A stretch of 64,000 nt of DNA from an uncultured Flavobacteriales bacterium. GTDB lineage: Bacteria; Bacteroidota; Bacteroidia; Flavobacteriales_E; Vicingaceae. Below the pieces are notes generated by a model, which saw nothing but the letters and a program-made list of their open reading frames with translations, was not told where the DNA came from and made no database searches. Positions 1 to 7,765 of this stretch are shown here, piece after piece. Position 1 is the first letter of the stretch; each line of letters opens with the position of its first letter. The stretch is from contig CAJQLW010000007.1 in the NCBI GenBank assembly GCA_905479325.1, positions 1 to 64,000 on the forward strand, given 5' to 3'. Position numbers and translations under genes: made by a program.

Positions 1-159
1 GCATGAATGAGCCTTTTCATTTAATTTGATGCATTCGCCACATTTTCGTAAACAATTGCAGAGGTTATTAATACAATCGAATACTCTGCGGTTCCTTTTT
101 CCAATTTGCCAAAGATGAATGGTTATTATCTACATTTTAGACAGTGTTTTACAAGATCT
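1..159. other. Left edge, no gene supported
   Basis: Nothing can be supported here. Read on the minus strand there is a Cys-rich open stretch of about 40 codons between the edge and position 132. It has no ATG, GTG or TTG start and lies downstream of the GH17 stop, so it could equally be non-coding. Confidence 0.4.
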
Positions 160-1080
160 TCACCATTCTAATTGCATCGCTAATTTCGGCGTGCGGTTGG
201 TGCGATATAAGCCCCAATGCTTCTCAGGTTCTAAAATTTCTTGAGAACCTTTCCAGTTCTCGTCAAATGCTTCAAAAACAAAGGTTAAAACACCATTGCT
301 TCTACTCCACTCTATTAATTGTTTAAAGTAAATAGCCTGTAGCTCTTCATTTACATTTGATGGCTCTATGCCTCTACCATTTGAATTTGTAGCCCAGCCC
401 GCCTCGGTAATCACTACTTGCTGATCAGGAAAAGAGTTTACCACTGCGTAATAATTTTCCTTTGTATAATCCATGGCTTCATGAATTGTCTTGTACTCCC
501 AAACAGGATAGGTGTGAATAGAAATAAAGTCAACCACCTCGGCCAAAGGCTTTAATTTACCTAACCAAGGCAAGTAATTTTCGCAAAAAGTAACCGGTTG
601 GGTACATTCACTTTTAATTAACTGCACATAATAAATCACTTTTTCTACCGGAACCATGTGGTCTGTCCACTCTACCGTGGCTTCATTTCCCGCTGATAGA
701 GAAGTGATAATTTCTGGATACTGATTTGCCAATTGAATCAACTTGCAAATCCTGTTATAATTAACAACTTGATTATTTATTAATTGCTCTTCAGAATAAA
801 CACCACCCCAAGCGCAATTGTAGTTGTTTACTTCTGCAACAATGTATGCCCCGAGCATTACTTTAAAATCAAAACCTTCATTCCGTATAACTTCAAGTAC
901 AATTTCAGAATGTAAATCACAATCATACAATCGCAAGTATTCCCAATTTCCTTGTAGTATTAATAAGTCCTCTTTTATCTCTTCGTAACTTGGAAATATA
1001 CCTGATTCAGGACTTTGACCATCTCGAAAACCAGAATAGCATATGGCATGTTCGAAGTTAAAGTTTATATGTTTATTCAT
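160..1080 (-). CDS. Glycoside hydrolase family 17 protein (beta-1,3-glucanase-like)
   Basis: A 306-residue protein with the (beta/alpha)8-barrel signatures of GH17 endo- or exo-beta-1,3-glucanases and glucanosyltransferases. The proposed acid/base glutamate is E133 in SAGNEA and the nucleophile is E226 in VVITEAGW. Both are intact, so it should be active on beta-1,3- or beta-1,3/1,6-glucans such as laminarin fragments. No signal peptide or lipobox is visible at the N-terminus (MNKHINFNF), which suggests a cytoplasmic enzyme that finishes off imported oligosaccharides. Its ATG overlaps the end of the upstream GH17 gene by 8 bases, so the two are probably one operon and translationally coupled. 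Exact linkage specificity cannot be read from the sequence. The family call is firm. Confidence 0.85.
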   Translation of the reverse strand: MNKHINFNFEHAICYSGFRDGQSPESGIFPSYEEIKEDLLILQGNWEYLRLYDCDLHSEIVLEVIRNEGFDFKVMLGAYIVAEVNNYNCAWGGVYSEEQLINNQVVNYNRICKLIQLANQYPEIITSLSAGNEATVEWTDHMVPVEKVIYYVQLIKSECTQPVTFCENYLPWLGKLKPLAEVVDFISIHTYPVWEYKTIHEAMDYTKENYYAVVNSFPDQQVVITEAGWATNSNGRGIEPSNVNEELQAIYFKQLIEWSRSNGVLTFVFEAFDENWKGSQEILEPEKHWGLYRTNRTPKLAMQLEW

Positions 1081-1963
1081 AGTCCTGATATTTTAAATTT
1101 TCATTTTTATCATACAATCCCCAATACGCTCCAACATCGCCTTCGTCACCAATTTTCCATGCTTCATCAAACGAAGAAAAATAAAAAACGTCAATTGATT
1201 CTTCTATACTCCAATTTTGAGTATTGATAAAATAATTCATTGCATTTTCCTTTGAAGGAATTGCTCCATGGTGATTTTGCCCGGCACTAGGCCAACCGCA
1301 TTCAGAAATTATTACCTTCTTACCGTTTCCCGCTTTTACAGCTCTGCGGTACATATCTTTCATGTACAATAATGCATAATCGGCGTGGCAACCTTCCCAA
1401 AAAGGATAACAGTTCGCTAAAATAATGTCGCATATATCGGTTATCTTAGGTCGATTTTCAAATTCATAATAGGCGTCTACGTATGCTACAGGAATTTCTC
1501 CAATTTGATGTTTCACCCAAGAAATACAAGAAAGCAACTGCTCTTCTTCCATTTCCTTTCGGTACAATACTTCATTCCCAACTGCAGCAATGTCTACGTA
1601 ACCCTTATGAGCTAATTCAACAAGACTGGTCATTTCTCTTTGGTTCAACTCTTCGTCATCGCTCAACCATGCACCTACTAACGTTTTTATTCCAAACTCT
1701 TTTGCTATAACGGGTATCATTTCATTGCCATCTGTGCAAGAAAATGAGCGAATCCATTTAACATTTGGTTCAAGAATTTGCATTCTTCTTCGAATTTGCT
1801 GCTCGGTTATTTGATCTCCGGGCTCTTGCCCTTCCTCGTAAGCGCTAAAAGCTATTCCATGAATACCTTTTTCCAAATGCTCTTTAAATGCATCGCTTAG
1901 ATTCTCACTTTGAGATGACCTTTGGTCTAATAGAGCGTGTAACTTGTCTTTTCTGAAACTCAT
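1073..1963 (-). CDS. Glycoside hydrolase family 17 protein, upstream paralogue
   Basis: A 296-residue GH17 barrel, diverged from its downstream neighbour but sharing the family signatures. E131 lies in AVGNEV (acid/base) and E221 in VIISECGWPS (nucleophile). The N-terminal 30 residues are charged and there is no signal peptide, so a cytosolic location is again inferred. A tandem pair of distinct cytosolic GH17 enzymes suggests that one trims and the other remodels or branches beta-glucan oligomers; this is inference. The upstream region carries a perfect 9-bp inverted repeat (1997-2021) overlapping a weak TAnnTTTG-like box (1994-2001), a plausible operator. It is first in the operon and divergent from the Rieske gene. 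Confidence 0.85.
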   Translation of the reverse strand: MSFRKDKLHALLDQRSSQSENLSDAFKEHLEKGIHGIAFSAYEEGQEPGDQITEQQIRRRMQILEPNVKWIRSFSCTDGNEMIPVIAKEFGIKTLVGAWLSDDEELNQREMTSLVELAHKGYVDIAAVGNEVLYRKEMEEEQLLSCISWVKHQIGEIPVAYVDAYYEFENRPKITDICDIILANCYPFWEGCHADYALLYMKDMYRRAVKAGNGKKVIISECGWPSAGQNHHGAIPSKENAMNYFINTQNWSIEESIDVFYFSSFDEAWKIGDEGDVGAYWGLYDKNENLKYQDYE

Positions 1964-1996
1964 CCTATTTAATAAATTATGTTGCTAAAATAAGAA

Positions 1997-2021
1997 ACTT
2001 ATAGTATAAAAAACTATAAGT
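1997..2021. promoter_or_regulatory. Perfect inverted repeat upstream of the GH17 operon
   Basis: ACTTATAGT and ACTATAAGT form a perfect 9-bp inverted repeat around a 7-base AT loop, centred 46 bases upstream of the GH17 start. On the minus strand it touches a near-consensus -7 box (TAAGTTTC, 2001 to 1994). This fits a repressor site covering the promoter spacer. A hairpin in RNA is the alternative. Confidence 0.4.
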
Positions 2022-2052
2022 AAAATTAGCGATTCAATTTGTAGGAGGGATT

Positions 2053-2068
2053 TTAAGAAAACCTTAAG
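2053..2068 (+). promoter_or_regulatory. Direct-repeat operator TTAAG-N6-TTAAG (site A)
   Basis: TTAAG occurs at 2053-2057 and again at 2064-2068, an 11-bp period typical of OmpR/PhoB-family response-regulator sites. The second half-site starts 37 bases before the -7 box at 2101. The same repeat and spacing are found upstream of the two-component system (10527) and the RND pump (13575). Confidence 0.6.
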
Positions 2069-2079
2069 AAAAATTCACC

Positions 2080-2108
2080 TTGTTAGTCTTATGTTTTAAT
2101 TATTTTTG
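2080..2108 (+). promoter_or_regulatory. Promoter of the Rieske lipoprotein gene
   Basis: TTG at 2080-2082, an 18-base spacer and TATTTTTG at 2101-2108 match the Bacteroidota consensus (TTG, 17-23 bases, TAnnTTTG). The inferred transcription start near 2113-2115 leaves at most a few bases before the ATG at 2118. Confidence 0.55.
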
Positions 2109-2117
2109 AAAAAAAAC

Positions 2118-2540
2118 ATGGATAGAAAAGAATTTCTCTCTAAACTTTCGATGGGTGCAGCATTTGCACTTACTGTTGGCTGTTTTGGCAGTTGTAAAAA
2201 AGAAGAAGATCAAACACAAGCTACCTTAGTTGACGACAGCGTAGACTTTACGATTGACCTAACAGATCCGACAAACGGGAACTTATTAAATAATGGAGGT
2301 TTTATTTTTAACGGTTCAGTAATTGTTGCCAAAGATGTAAATGGAAATTATGTGGCAGCCACAAAAGTTTGCAGCCATGAAAACCTGCCCGATATTGTTT
2401 TTAGAAATAATGAATGGTTTTGCCCAGCACATGATGCTAGATTCAACATTAATGGACAGGGACAAAATGATAAGGGGAAGAGAAATCTCTTAGTTTACAA
2501 TACTGAACTCAACGGAGACCTATTAAGAGTATACAGTTAA
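2118..2540 (+). CDS. Rieske [2Fe-2S] lipoprotein
   Basis: A 140-residue exported electron-transfer protein. The N-terminus (DRKEFLSKL, then a hydrophobic run ending in cysteines 22 and 26) is a Tat- or lipoprotein-type signal, so the mature protein is probably lipid-anchored facing the periplasm. The Rieske cluster ligands are visible as C85-x-H87 and C102-x-x-H105, in the right order and spacing. The glycine-rich disulfide version (CxHxGC) is absent, as in low-potential ferredoxin-like Rieske proteins. A TTG at 2106 would add four residues, but it lies inside the -7 box, so the ATG at 2118 is chosen. Its promoter carries the same direct repeat as the metal-efflux locus, hinting at co-regulation. 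The redox partner is unknown. Confidence 0.8.
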   Translation: MDRKEFLSKLSMGAAFALTVGCFGSCKKEEDQTQATLVDDSVDFTIDLTDPTNGNLLNNGGFIFNGSVIVAKDVNGNYVAATKVCSHENLPDIVFRNNEWFCPAHDARFNINGQGQNDKGKRNLLVYNTELNGDLLRVYS

Positions 2541-2740
2541 GGTTAACTTCTGCTGAATATTGCTTTGTTAAACTTCAACTACGATTATTTGGGCGTTGAA
2601 TTTTCTATTTTTTTAGCTATGGGTAACAGCTATCTCGTTGAATATCCAAGCAAGGGCGCTAGATAGAGGGTTAAAATACCCTACTTTATTAACAAATGGC
2701 TTTACTTTTCAACAAAACCAAGGGTTTTTCATGTAAAACC
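2541..2740. other. Intergenic, weak hairpins only
   Basis: No open frame with a start is seen between the Rieske and HU genes. AGGGT and ACCCT at about 2666-2682 form a short stem that may end the Rieske transcript, but there is no strong T-run. A second bulged stem (CAAGG and CCTTG) lies just before the hup promoter. Confidence 0.3.
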
Positions 2741-2770
2741 TTGCACCGCTTGGCTTTTAGTCTATATTTG
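2741..2770 (+). promoter_or_regulatory. hup promoter
   Basis: TTG at 2741-2743, a 19-base spacer and TATATTTG at 2763-2770 match the Bacteroidota promoter consensus exactly, in keeping with a highly expressed HU gene. The inferred start near 2775 gives a leader of about 48 bases. Confidence 0.7.
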
Positions 2771-2822
2771 TAAGCGCTTCATCGAAGTATTAATCAAATT
2801 TATTTACTAAAAAAATTAAAAC

Positions 2823-3095
2823 ATGAACAAATCAGAATTAGTAGACGCAATGGCAGAAGGTGCTAACTTATCAAAAGCTGACGCGAAAAGAGCTTTAGAG
2901 GCATTTTTGGATGCAACTGGCAAAGCTTTAAGCAAGAAAGATAAAGTTGCTTTGGTTGGATTCGGAACTTTTTCAGTTTCTGAAAGAGCTGCTAGAAAAG
3001 GAAGAAACCCACAAACTGGGAAAGAAATTAACATTGCTGCAAAAAATGTAGTAAAGTTCAAAGCAGGAAGCGAGCTTTCTAATCACGTTAAATAA
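2823..3095 (+). CDS. hup: HU family DNA-binding protein
   Basis: A 90-residue histone-like protein of standard HU length. It has the helical dimerisation half (MNKSELVDAMAEGANLSK) and the beta-arm region with the hallmark GFGTFSV, RKGRNPQTG and AAKNVVKFKAG motifs, including the arm-tip proline that intercalates into DNA. It bends and compacts the nucleoid and helps replication and recombination complexes. It is monocistronic, with a consensus promoter upstream and an intrinsic terminator right behind it. Confidence 0.95.
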   Translation: MNKSELVDAMAEGANLSKADAKRALEAFLDATGKALSKKDKVALVGFGTFSVSERAARKGRNPQTGKEINIAAKNVVKFKAGSELSNHVK

Positions 3096-3112
3096 GAGTC
3101 TTCTCTTTTTTA

Positions 3113-3147
3113 AAAACCCTGCTTCTGCTGAAGTAGGGTTTTTTTAT
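3113..3147 (+). terminator. Intrinsic terminator after hup
   Basis: A GC-containing stem (CCCTGCTTC with GAAGTAGGG, loop TGCT) is flanked by an A-run and followed by seven T. It lies 18 bases behind the HU stop. Confidence 0.85.
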
Positions 3148-3184
3148 GCGCAAACTTTTCTACTATTTTTATGGTTTACATGAT

Positions 3185-3550
3185 ATGAGAATCGATAAAT
3201 ACATTTGGGCTATTCGACTATTTAAAACCAGAAGTTTAGCGAGTAAAGAATGTGCTGCAAACAAAGTTTTGATTAACGATGAAATCGTTAAAGCTTCAAA
3301 AGAAACGAAGATTGGAGATATTATTTCTATTAGGGTTAACCCAATATGGAAAAGCTTTAAAGTTTTAGATATTCCAAAGTCTAGGGTTGGGGCGAAATTA
3401 GTACCCGATTATACAGTAGAAACTACAGGTGAATTGGATTTAGAAACCTTAGCAATGGCACAAGAGGTTCAACGACAAATGAGGCATCAGGGATTTAGTG
3501 GTAGACCTACTAAACGCAACAGGAGAAAACTTGACGATTTAAATTTTTAA
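3185..3550 (+). CDS. S4-domain RNA-binding protein, Hsp15/RqcP-like
   Basis: A 121-residue protein that opens with the S4 RNA-binding fold (MRIDKYIWAIRLFKTRSLA, then VLINDEIVKASKETKIGDIISI), followed by a basic C-terminal tail (GRPTKRNRRK). This is the architecture of HslR/Hsp15. In E. coli that protein binds free 50S subunits carrying a nascent chain, and in the related RqcP role it helps ribosome-associated quality control. An in-frame ATG at 3146 exists but sits in the terminator T-run of hup, so the ATG at 3185, which starts exactly at the S4 motif, is preferred. It ends in a strong hairpin shared with the convergent TPR gene. Confidence 0.85.
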   Translation: MRIDKYIWAIRLFKTRSLASKECAANKVLINDEIVKASKETKIGDIISIRVNPIWKSFKVLDIPKSRVGAKLVPDYTVETTGELDLETLAMAQEVQRQMRHQGFSGRPTKRNRRKLDDLNF

Positions 3551-3556
3551 TAAAAA

Positions 3557-3587
3557 AAAAGACTTTCAATTTCTTGAAAGTCTTTTT
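3557..3587. terminator. Bidirectional intrinsic terminator
   Basis: A perfect 12-bp stem (AAAGACTTTCAA with TTGAAAGTCTTT, loop TTTC) has an A-run on one side and a T-run on the other. It can end the S4 gene on the plus strand and the gyrA-TPR transcript on the minus strand. Confidence 0.85.
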
Positions 3588-3604
3588 GTATCGTTGTAGG
3601 TAGT

Positions 3605-4873
3605 TTACTTTCCTCCTAACTTTTTCTTCATTTCTAAATACTTTGCATCGTTTCCTTCAATTGCATAAATCTTAGTTAATGAAGCAATAGTATTCCGATC
3701 TTCTGGATTAATTTCATGGGCTTTTTCTAAAGCAGGCTTTGCTAATGCAAAGAATTCATTTGCTTTTGTAGAAGCTTCATTGTATTTCGTAGTTTCATCT
3801 AAGCCATAGTTTGAAGCTTTGTTATTCCAATCCACACCGATGTTATAATACATCGCTCCCAGGTTATAAGCAGCATCAAAAAAGCTTGGATCATACTGTA
3901 ATGCTTTATTGTAATCTGTAGCTGCGGCTTCTTGATTTCCAATCTGATCATTAATTAACCCTCTATTATAAAACATAGCAGGGTTTTCAGGATCGTTAGC
4001 AATTGCCTTATCAAAATTTGCTAAAGCTGCATCCGTTTGTCCAGTAAGTAAAAGGTGGTTTAACTCTTCACGAATTAAGTCTGGATTATCTGGATATTGT
4101 TTCAATCCATTTCGAATTGCTTCTACTCTTTTTACAGTATCGCCTCTATTTTCATAAATATTAGCGATATAAAGGTGTACGTTAGGTCCTCCATACTTTA
4201 TTTGAGTTAAAGCAGTATATAATTCCAAAGCTTGGTCATAATTCTTTAACCTTTCCGCTGCTATTGCTGAATTGAATAAACCTAACGAATCAACTTTACC
4301 TAAGAAAGCATTCACTTCTACTGAGTTTTGCGAATATTTAAAAGCTTTCTCAAAGTTTCCCGTTTGAAACTCTTCAACTCCCCTATTTACAAAAGCATTC
4401 GCTAAATAAGGAAACTTTTGTCCCAATATATCACGCATATATGATATCTCATTGTATTTGGTTTGTCGATTCATGATATAACTCGCAAACTGAATTTGGT
4501 CAGCTTCTTTGGTTAAATCTAATTCAGCAGCACCAGGAGCATCTATATTGTATTTTATAGCCTCTATGTAAAACGAATAACTTTTATCTAGTGAGCCCGG
4601 AAACTTAGAAGAGCATTCAGGTTCTGGTGCTAAAGCTGCATTAAAATACAGGTTTCCACCATAGTACCATGTTTTAAGCAATTTAGCCGTGGATTCATTT
4701 TTTGTTACCAATTCAATGGCTTCGATTCCTTTTTCCAACTCACTACAATCTTTGTCTCTTTCATAAGATTTATTGTAATTGTAGGCACTCACTAATTTTG
4801 ATTTCTGAGCGCTTAGACTTCCCACGGTAAGCGTGGCTAAGGCCAGCGACATTATTTTTAAGTTGATTTTCAT
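3605..4873 (-). CDS. Exported tetratricopeptide-repeat protein
   Basis: A 422-residue protein with a cleavable signal peptide (a hydrophobic run ending SLSAQ at about residue 23), followed by TPR helices over most of its length. Clear TPR-type pairs include ANAFVNRGVEEFQTGNFEKA, NPAMFYNRGLINDQIGNQEA and FFDAAYNLGAMYYNIG. TPRs are protein-protein scaffolds, here presumably in the periplasm or on the outer-membrane inner face. It follows gyrA by 93 bases in the same direction, an arrangement I recall as common in Flavobacteriales, though no functional link to gyrase is known. It may be co-transcribed with gyrA, ending at the bidirectional terminator. The specific function is unknown. Confidence 0.75.
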   Translation of the reverse strand: MKINLKIMSLALATLTVGSLSAQKSKLVSAYNYNKSYERDKDCSELEKGIEAIELVTKNESTAKLLKTWYYGGNLYFNAALAPEPECSSKFPGSLDKSYSFYIEAIKYNIDAPGAAELDLTKEADQIQFASYIMNRQTKYNEISYMRDILGQKFPYLANAFVNRGVEEFQTGNFEKAFKYSQNSVEVNAFLGKVDSLGLFNSAIAAERLKNYDQALELYTALTQIKYGGPNVHLYIANIYENRGDTVKRVEAIRNGLKQYPDNPDLIREELNHLLLTGQTDAALANFDKAIANDPENPAMFYNRGLINDQIGNQEAAATDYNKALQYDPSFFDAAYNLGAMYYNIGVDWNNKASNYGLDETTKYNEASTKANEFFALAKPALEKAHEINPEDRNTIASLTKIYAIEGNDAKYLEMKKKLGGK

Positions 4874-4966
4874 CTTCTATTTTTTTCAAATTTAATTTAC
4901 TTCAATCACTTTACAAATTCTTTGCCACTATTCTGTTTCTTCAGCAGCAGCATCGTTTTGAGTAGC

Positions 4967-7504
4967 TTAGTCATTTGTTTCAACTGAATCACCTAGTCCT
5001 GCTTCAGTAACATTTTCAACTCCTTCTAAAACTTCTTCCTCCTCTTCAACAGAAACTTTGGCTACTGCAGCAATAGAATCATTCTTTTTCAGGTTGATTA
5101 GACGCACACCTTGAGTCGCTCTGCCCATAACTCTTAAATCAGACACTGCAATTCGAATAATTACACCTGAACGATTAATGATCATTAAATCATTTTCATC
5201 TGTAACATTCTTAATGGCAATTAAGTTTCCTGTTTTTTCAGTTACGTTCAATGTTTTTACACCTTTACCACCTCTATTTGTAACTCTGTAAATTTCAGAA
5301 TCATCTTCAGGATCGTTTAAGAAGCTACGTTTTCCATACCCTTTTTCAGATACTACCAAAACGGTTTCTTCTTTTGGGTCTCTCACTGTAATCATTCCAA
5401 CAACTTCACCATCTTCTGGCAACGTGATTCCTCTAACACCAGCAGCATTTCTTCCCATTGGTCGAACTTTGCTTTCGTTGAATCGAATGGCTCTGCCACT
5501 GTTGATCGCCATCATGATTTCATCTGAACCATTGGTTAATTTGGCCTCTAATAATTGATCTCCCTCTCTAATGGTAATGGCGTTAATACCATTTGCTCTT
5601 GGTCTCGAGTAGGCCTCTAAACTCGTTTTCTTAATGACTCCTTTTTTAGAGCACATGATGATGAAGTTATTATTAATGTATTCTTCATCCGTTAAATCTT
5701 TCACACAGATATATGCTTTCACATTATCATCAGGTTCAATACTAATTAAGTTTTGTATTGCTCTACCTTTTGATGTTTTTGTGCCCTCAGGAATTTCAAA
5801 AACCCTCATCCAGTAGCACTTTCCTTTTTCCGTGAAGATTAATAAGTAGTTGTGTGTTGTAGCAACAAACAAATGCTCTAAAAAGTCAGAGTCTCTAGTT
5901 GCAGAGCCTTTAGATCCTGTTCCACCTCTATTTTGTCTTCTGTATTCAGAAAGTTGAGTTCTCTTCATATAACCTAAATGAGAAATAGTCACTACCACTT
6001 CTTCATCTGGTATCATATCTTCAATACTAAAATCTTCTGCCGAATATTCAATTACAGAGCGTCTTTCATCACCGTATTTATCTTTAACTTCAAGCATTTC
6101 GGTCTTAATGACCTCCATTCTCATATCTTCGTTTGCCAAAATAGCTTCTAAATTTTCAATTAGTCGCATTAATTCAGCATGCTCCTCTTTTAATTTATCT
6201 CTTTCTAATCCGGTTAACTTTTGTAAACGTAAATCGAGAACTGCTCGTGCTTGAATTTCCGATAAACCGAAATTTTCCATTAAGCCATTTCTTGCATCGT
6301 CAGTTGTTCTGCTTGCACGAATTAACTTGATTACTTCATCAAGATTATCGATAGCAATAATTAAGCCTTCTAAAACATGAGCTTTTTCTCTTGCTTTTCT
6401 TAGTTCAAACTCTGTTCGCTTAATTACAACTTCATGCCTAAACTCAACAAAATGATGAATCATATCTTTTAGATTCAACATTTCCGGTCTGCCATTTACT
6501 AAAGCAATGTTATTTACAGAGAAAGATGTTTGAAGGGCTGTATGTTTAAAAAGATTATTCATCACTACATTCGTAATGGCATCTTTTTTCAAGTCGTAAA
6601 CAATTCTCATTCCGTTTCTGTCAGACTCATCATTCAAGTCTGCAATTCCTTCAATTTTCTTTTCGTTCACTAAATCAGCTGTTTTTTTAATTAAATCAGC
6701 CTTATTAACAAGGTATGGAATCTCTGAAACGATAATTCGCTCTCTACCTGAGCTTGTAACTTCAATTTCACATTTAGCACGCATTACAATTCGTCCTCTA
6801 CCCGTTTCAAATGCAGAACGAACTCCTTCGTAACCATAAATTATTCCTCCTGTAGGAAAATCAGGTGCTTTAATATGTTGCATTAACTCTGACACTTCAA
6901 TGTCATTATTGTCAATGTATGCTATAATCCCATCAATTACTTCTGTTAGGTTATGAGGCGCCATGTTAGTCGCCATACCTACTGCAATTCCAGACCCGCC
7001 ATTCACAATTAATTGTGGAATTCGTGTTGGCAGAACGGTTGGCTCTGTCAAAGAGTCATCAAAGTTTAATCGAAAATCAACTGTTTCTTTGTCAATATCG
7101 GCCAACATGTCCTCAGAAATTTTTCTCAATCGAGCTTCCGTATATCTCATTGCTGCTGGGCTGTCGCCATCAACAGAACCAAAGTTTCCTTGTCCATCAA
7201 CTAACATATAACGCAATGACCACGGCTGGGCCATACGAACCATTGAGTCGTACACTGCTGTATCTCCATGCGGATGATACTTCCCTAAAACTTCACCAAC
7301 AATTCTAGCTGATTTTTTGTGAGGTCGAGAAGAAAGTACTCCCAAATCTTGCATTCCGTACAAAATTCTTCTGTGAACAGGTTTTAATCCATCTCTCACA
7401 TCAGGTAGTGCTCTACTTACAATTACCGACATTGAATAATCAATGTAGGCCGACTTCATTTCATCTTCAATATTAATCTGAACGATTTTTTCTCCTTCTG
7501 CCAT
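4967..7504 (-). CDS. gyrA: DNA gyrase subunit A
   Basis: An 845-residue breakage-reunion subunit of the GyrA2GyrB2 topoisomerase that introduces negative supercoils. The N-terminal domain is complete, with [17 protein letters not shown], the quinolone-resistance region [10 protein letters not shown] and the catalytic tyrosine in AMRYTEARL. The position equivalent to E. coli Ser83 is threonine, and Asp87 is kept. The C-terminal pinwheel blades follow, with a variant GyrA-box ([10 protein letters not shown] instead of QRRGGKG), and an acidic tail ([12 protein letters not shown]). It is transcribed divergently from clpC. A TAAATTTG -7 box at 7545-7538 would give a leader of about 27-30 bases. 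Confidence 0.97.
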   Translation of the reverse strand: MAEGEKIVQINIEDEMKSAYIDYSMSVIVSRALPDVRDGLKPVHRRILYGMQDLGVLSSRPHKKSARIVGEVLGKYHPHGDTAVYDSMVRMAQPWSLRYMLVDGQGNFGSVDGDSPAAMRYTEARLRKISEDMLADIDKETVDFRLNFDDSLTEPTVLPTRIPQLIVNGGSGIAVGMATNMAPHNLTEVIDGIIAYIDNNDIEVSELMQHIKAPDFPTGGIIYGYEGVRSAFETGRGRIVMRAKCEIEVTSSGRERIIVSEIPYLVNKADLIKKTADLVNEKKIEGIADLNDESDRNGMRIVYDLKKDAITNVVMNNLFKHTALQTSFSVNNIALVNGRPEMLNLKDMIHHFVEFRHEVVIKRTEFELRKAREKAHVLEGLIIAIDNLDEVIKLIRASRTTDDARNGLMENFGLSEIQARAVLDLRLQKLTGLERDKLKEEHAELMRLIENLEAILANEDMRMEVIKTEMLEVKDKYGDERRSVIEYSAEDFSIEDMIPDEEVVVTISHLGYMKRTQLSEYRRQNRGGTGSKGSATRDSDFLEHLFVATTHNYLLIFTEKGKCYWMRVFEIPEGTKTSKGRAIQNLISIEPDDNVKAYICVKDLTDEEYINNNFIIMCSKKGVIKKTSLEAYSRPRANGINAITIREGDQLLEAKLTNGSDEIMMAINSGRAIRFNESKVRPMGRNAAGVRGITLPEDGEVVGMITVRDPKEETVLVVSEKGYGKRSFLNDPEDDSEIYRVTNRGGKGVKTLNVTEKTGNLIAIKNVTDENDLMIINRSGVIIRIAVSDLRVMGRATQGVRLINLKKNDSIAAVAKVSVEEEEEVLEGVENVTEAGLGDSVETND

Positions 7505-7537
7505 AATTACAGTATTCTTAAGTGCTTTAATTCAATC

Positions 7538-7545
7538 CAAATTTA
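7538..7545 (-). promoter_or_regulatory. Putative gyrA -7 box
   Basis: Read on the minus strand this is TAAATTTG, a perfect TAnnTTTG, 34 bases before the gyrA ATG. No TTG is seen at the expected upstream distance, so the call is tentative. Confidence 0.4.
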
Positions 7546-7765
7546 GCGATTGAACATAGCTACTAAACTACCGATAAATAATGCGTTCAGAGGCTTAAAA
7601 TGGCAGTAAATACTAACAAAATTTTGTTGATAAAAGAGCTTTGGTTCGGCTTTTGCATAGCGCACATAAAATATCTTTGATTGGGGATGTATTTGAATGT
7701 TAATCTTTCTAATTTGCACAACCAAATGCCCCTCAAATACGTTTAATTATAAAGAACGAATTATT

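Noticed and set aside
144-326. 60-codon plus-strand frame at the left edge
   Set aside because: It lies antisense to the GH17 gene, which has intact catalytic motifs.
7505-7532. CTTAAG near gyrA as a fourth regulator site
   Set aside because: The second half is TTTAA at a 9-bp period, not TTAAG at 11, so it does not match the operator pattern.
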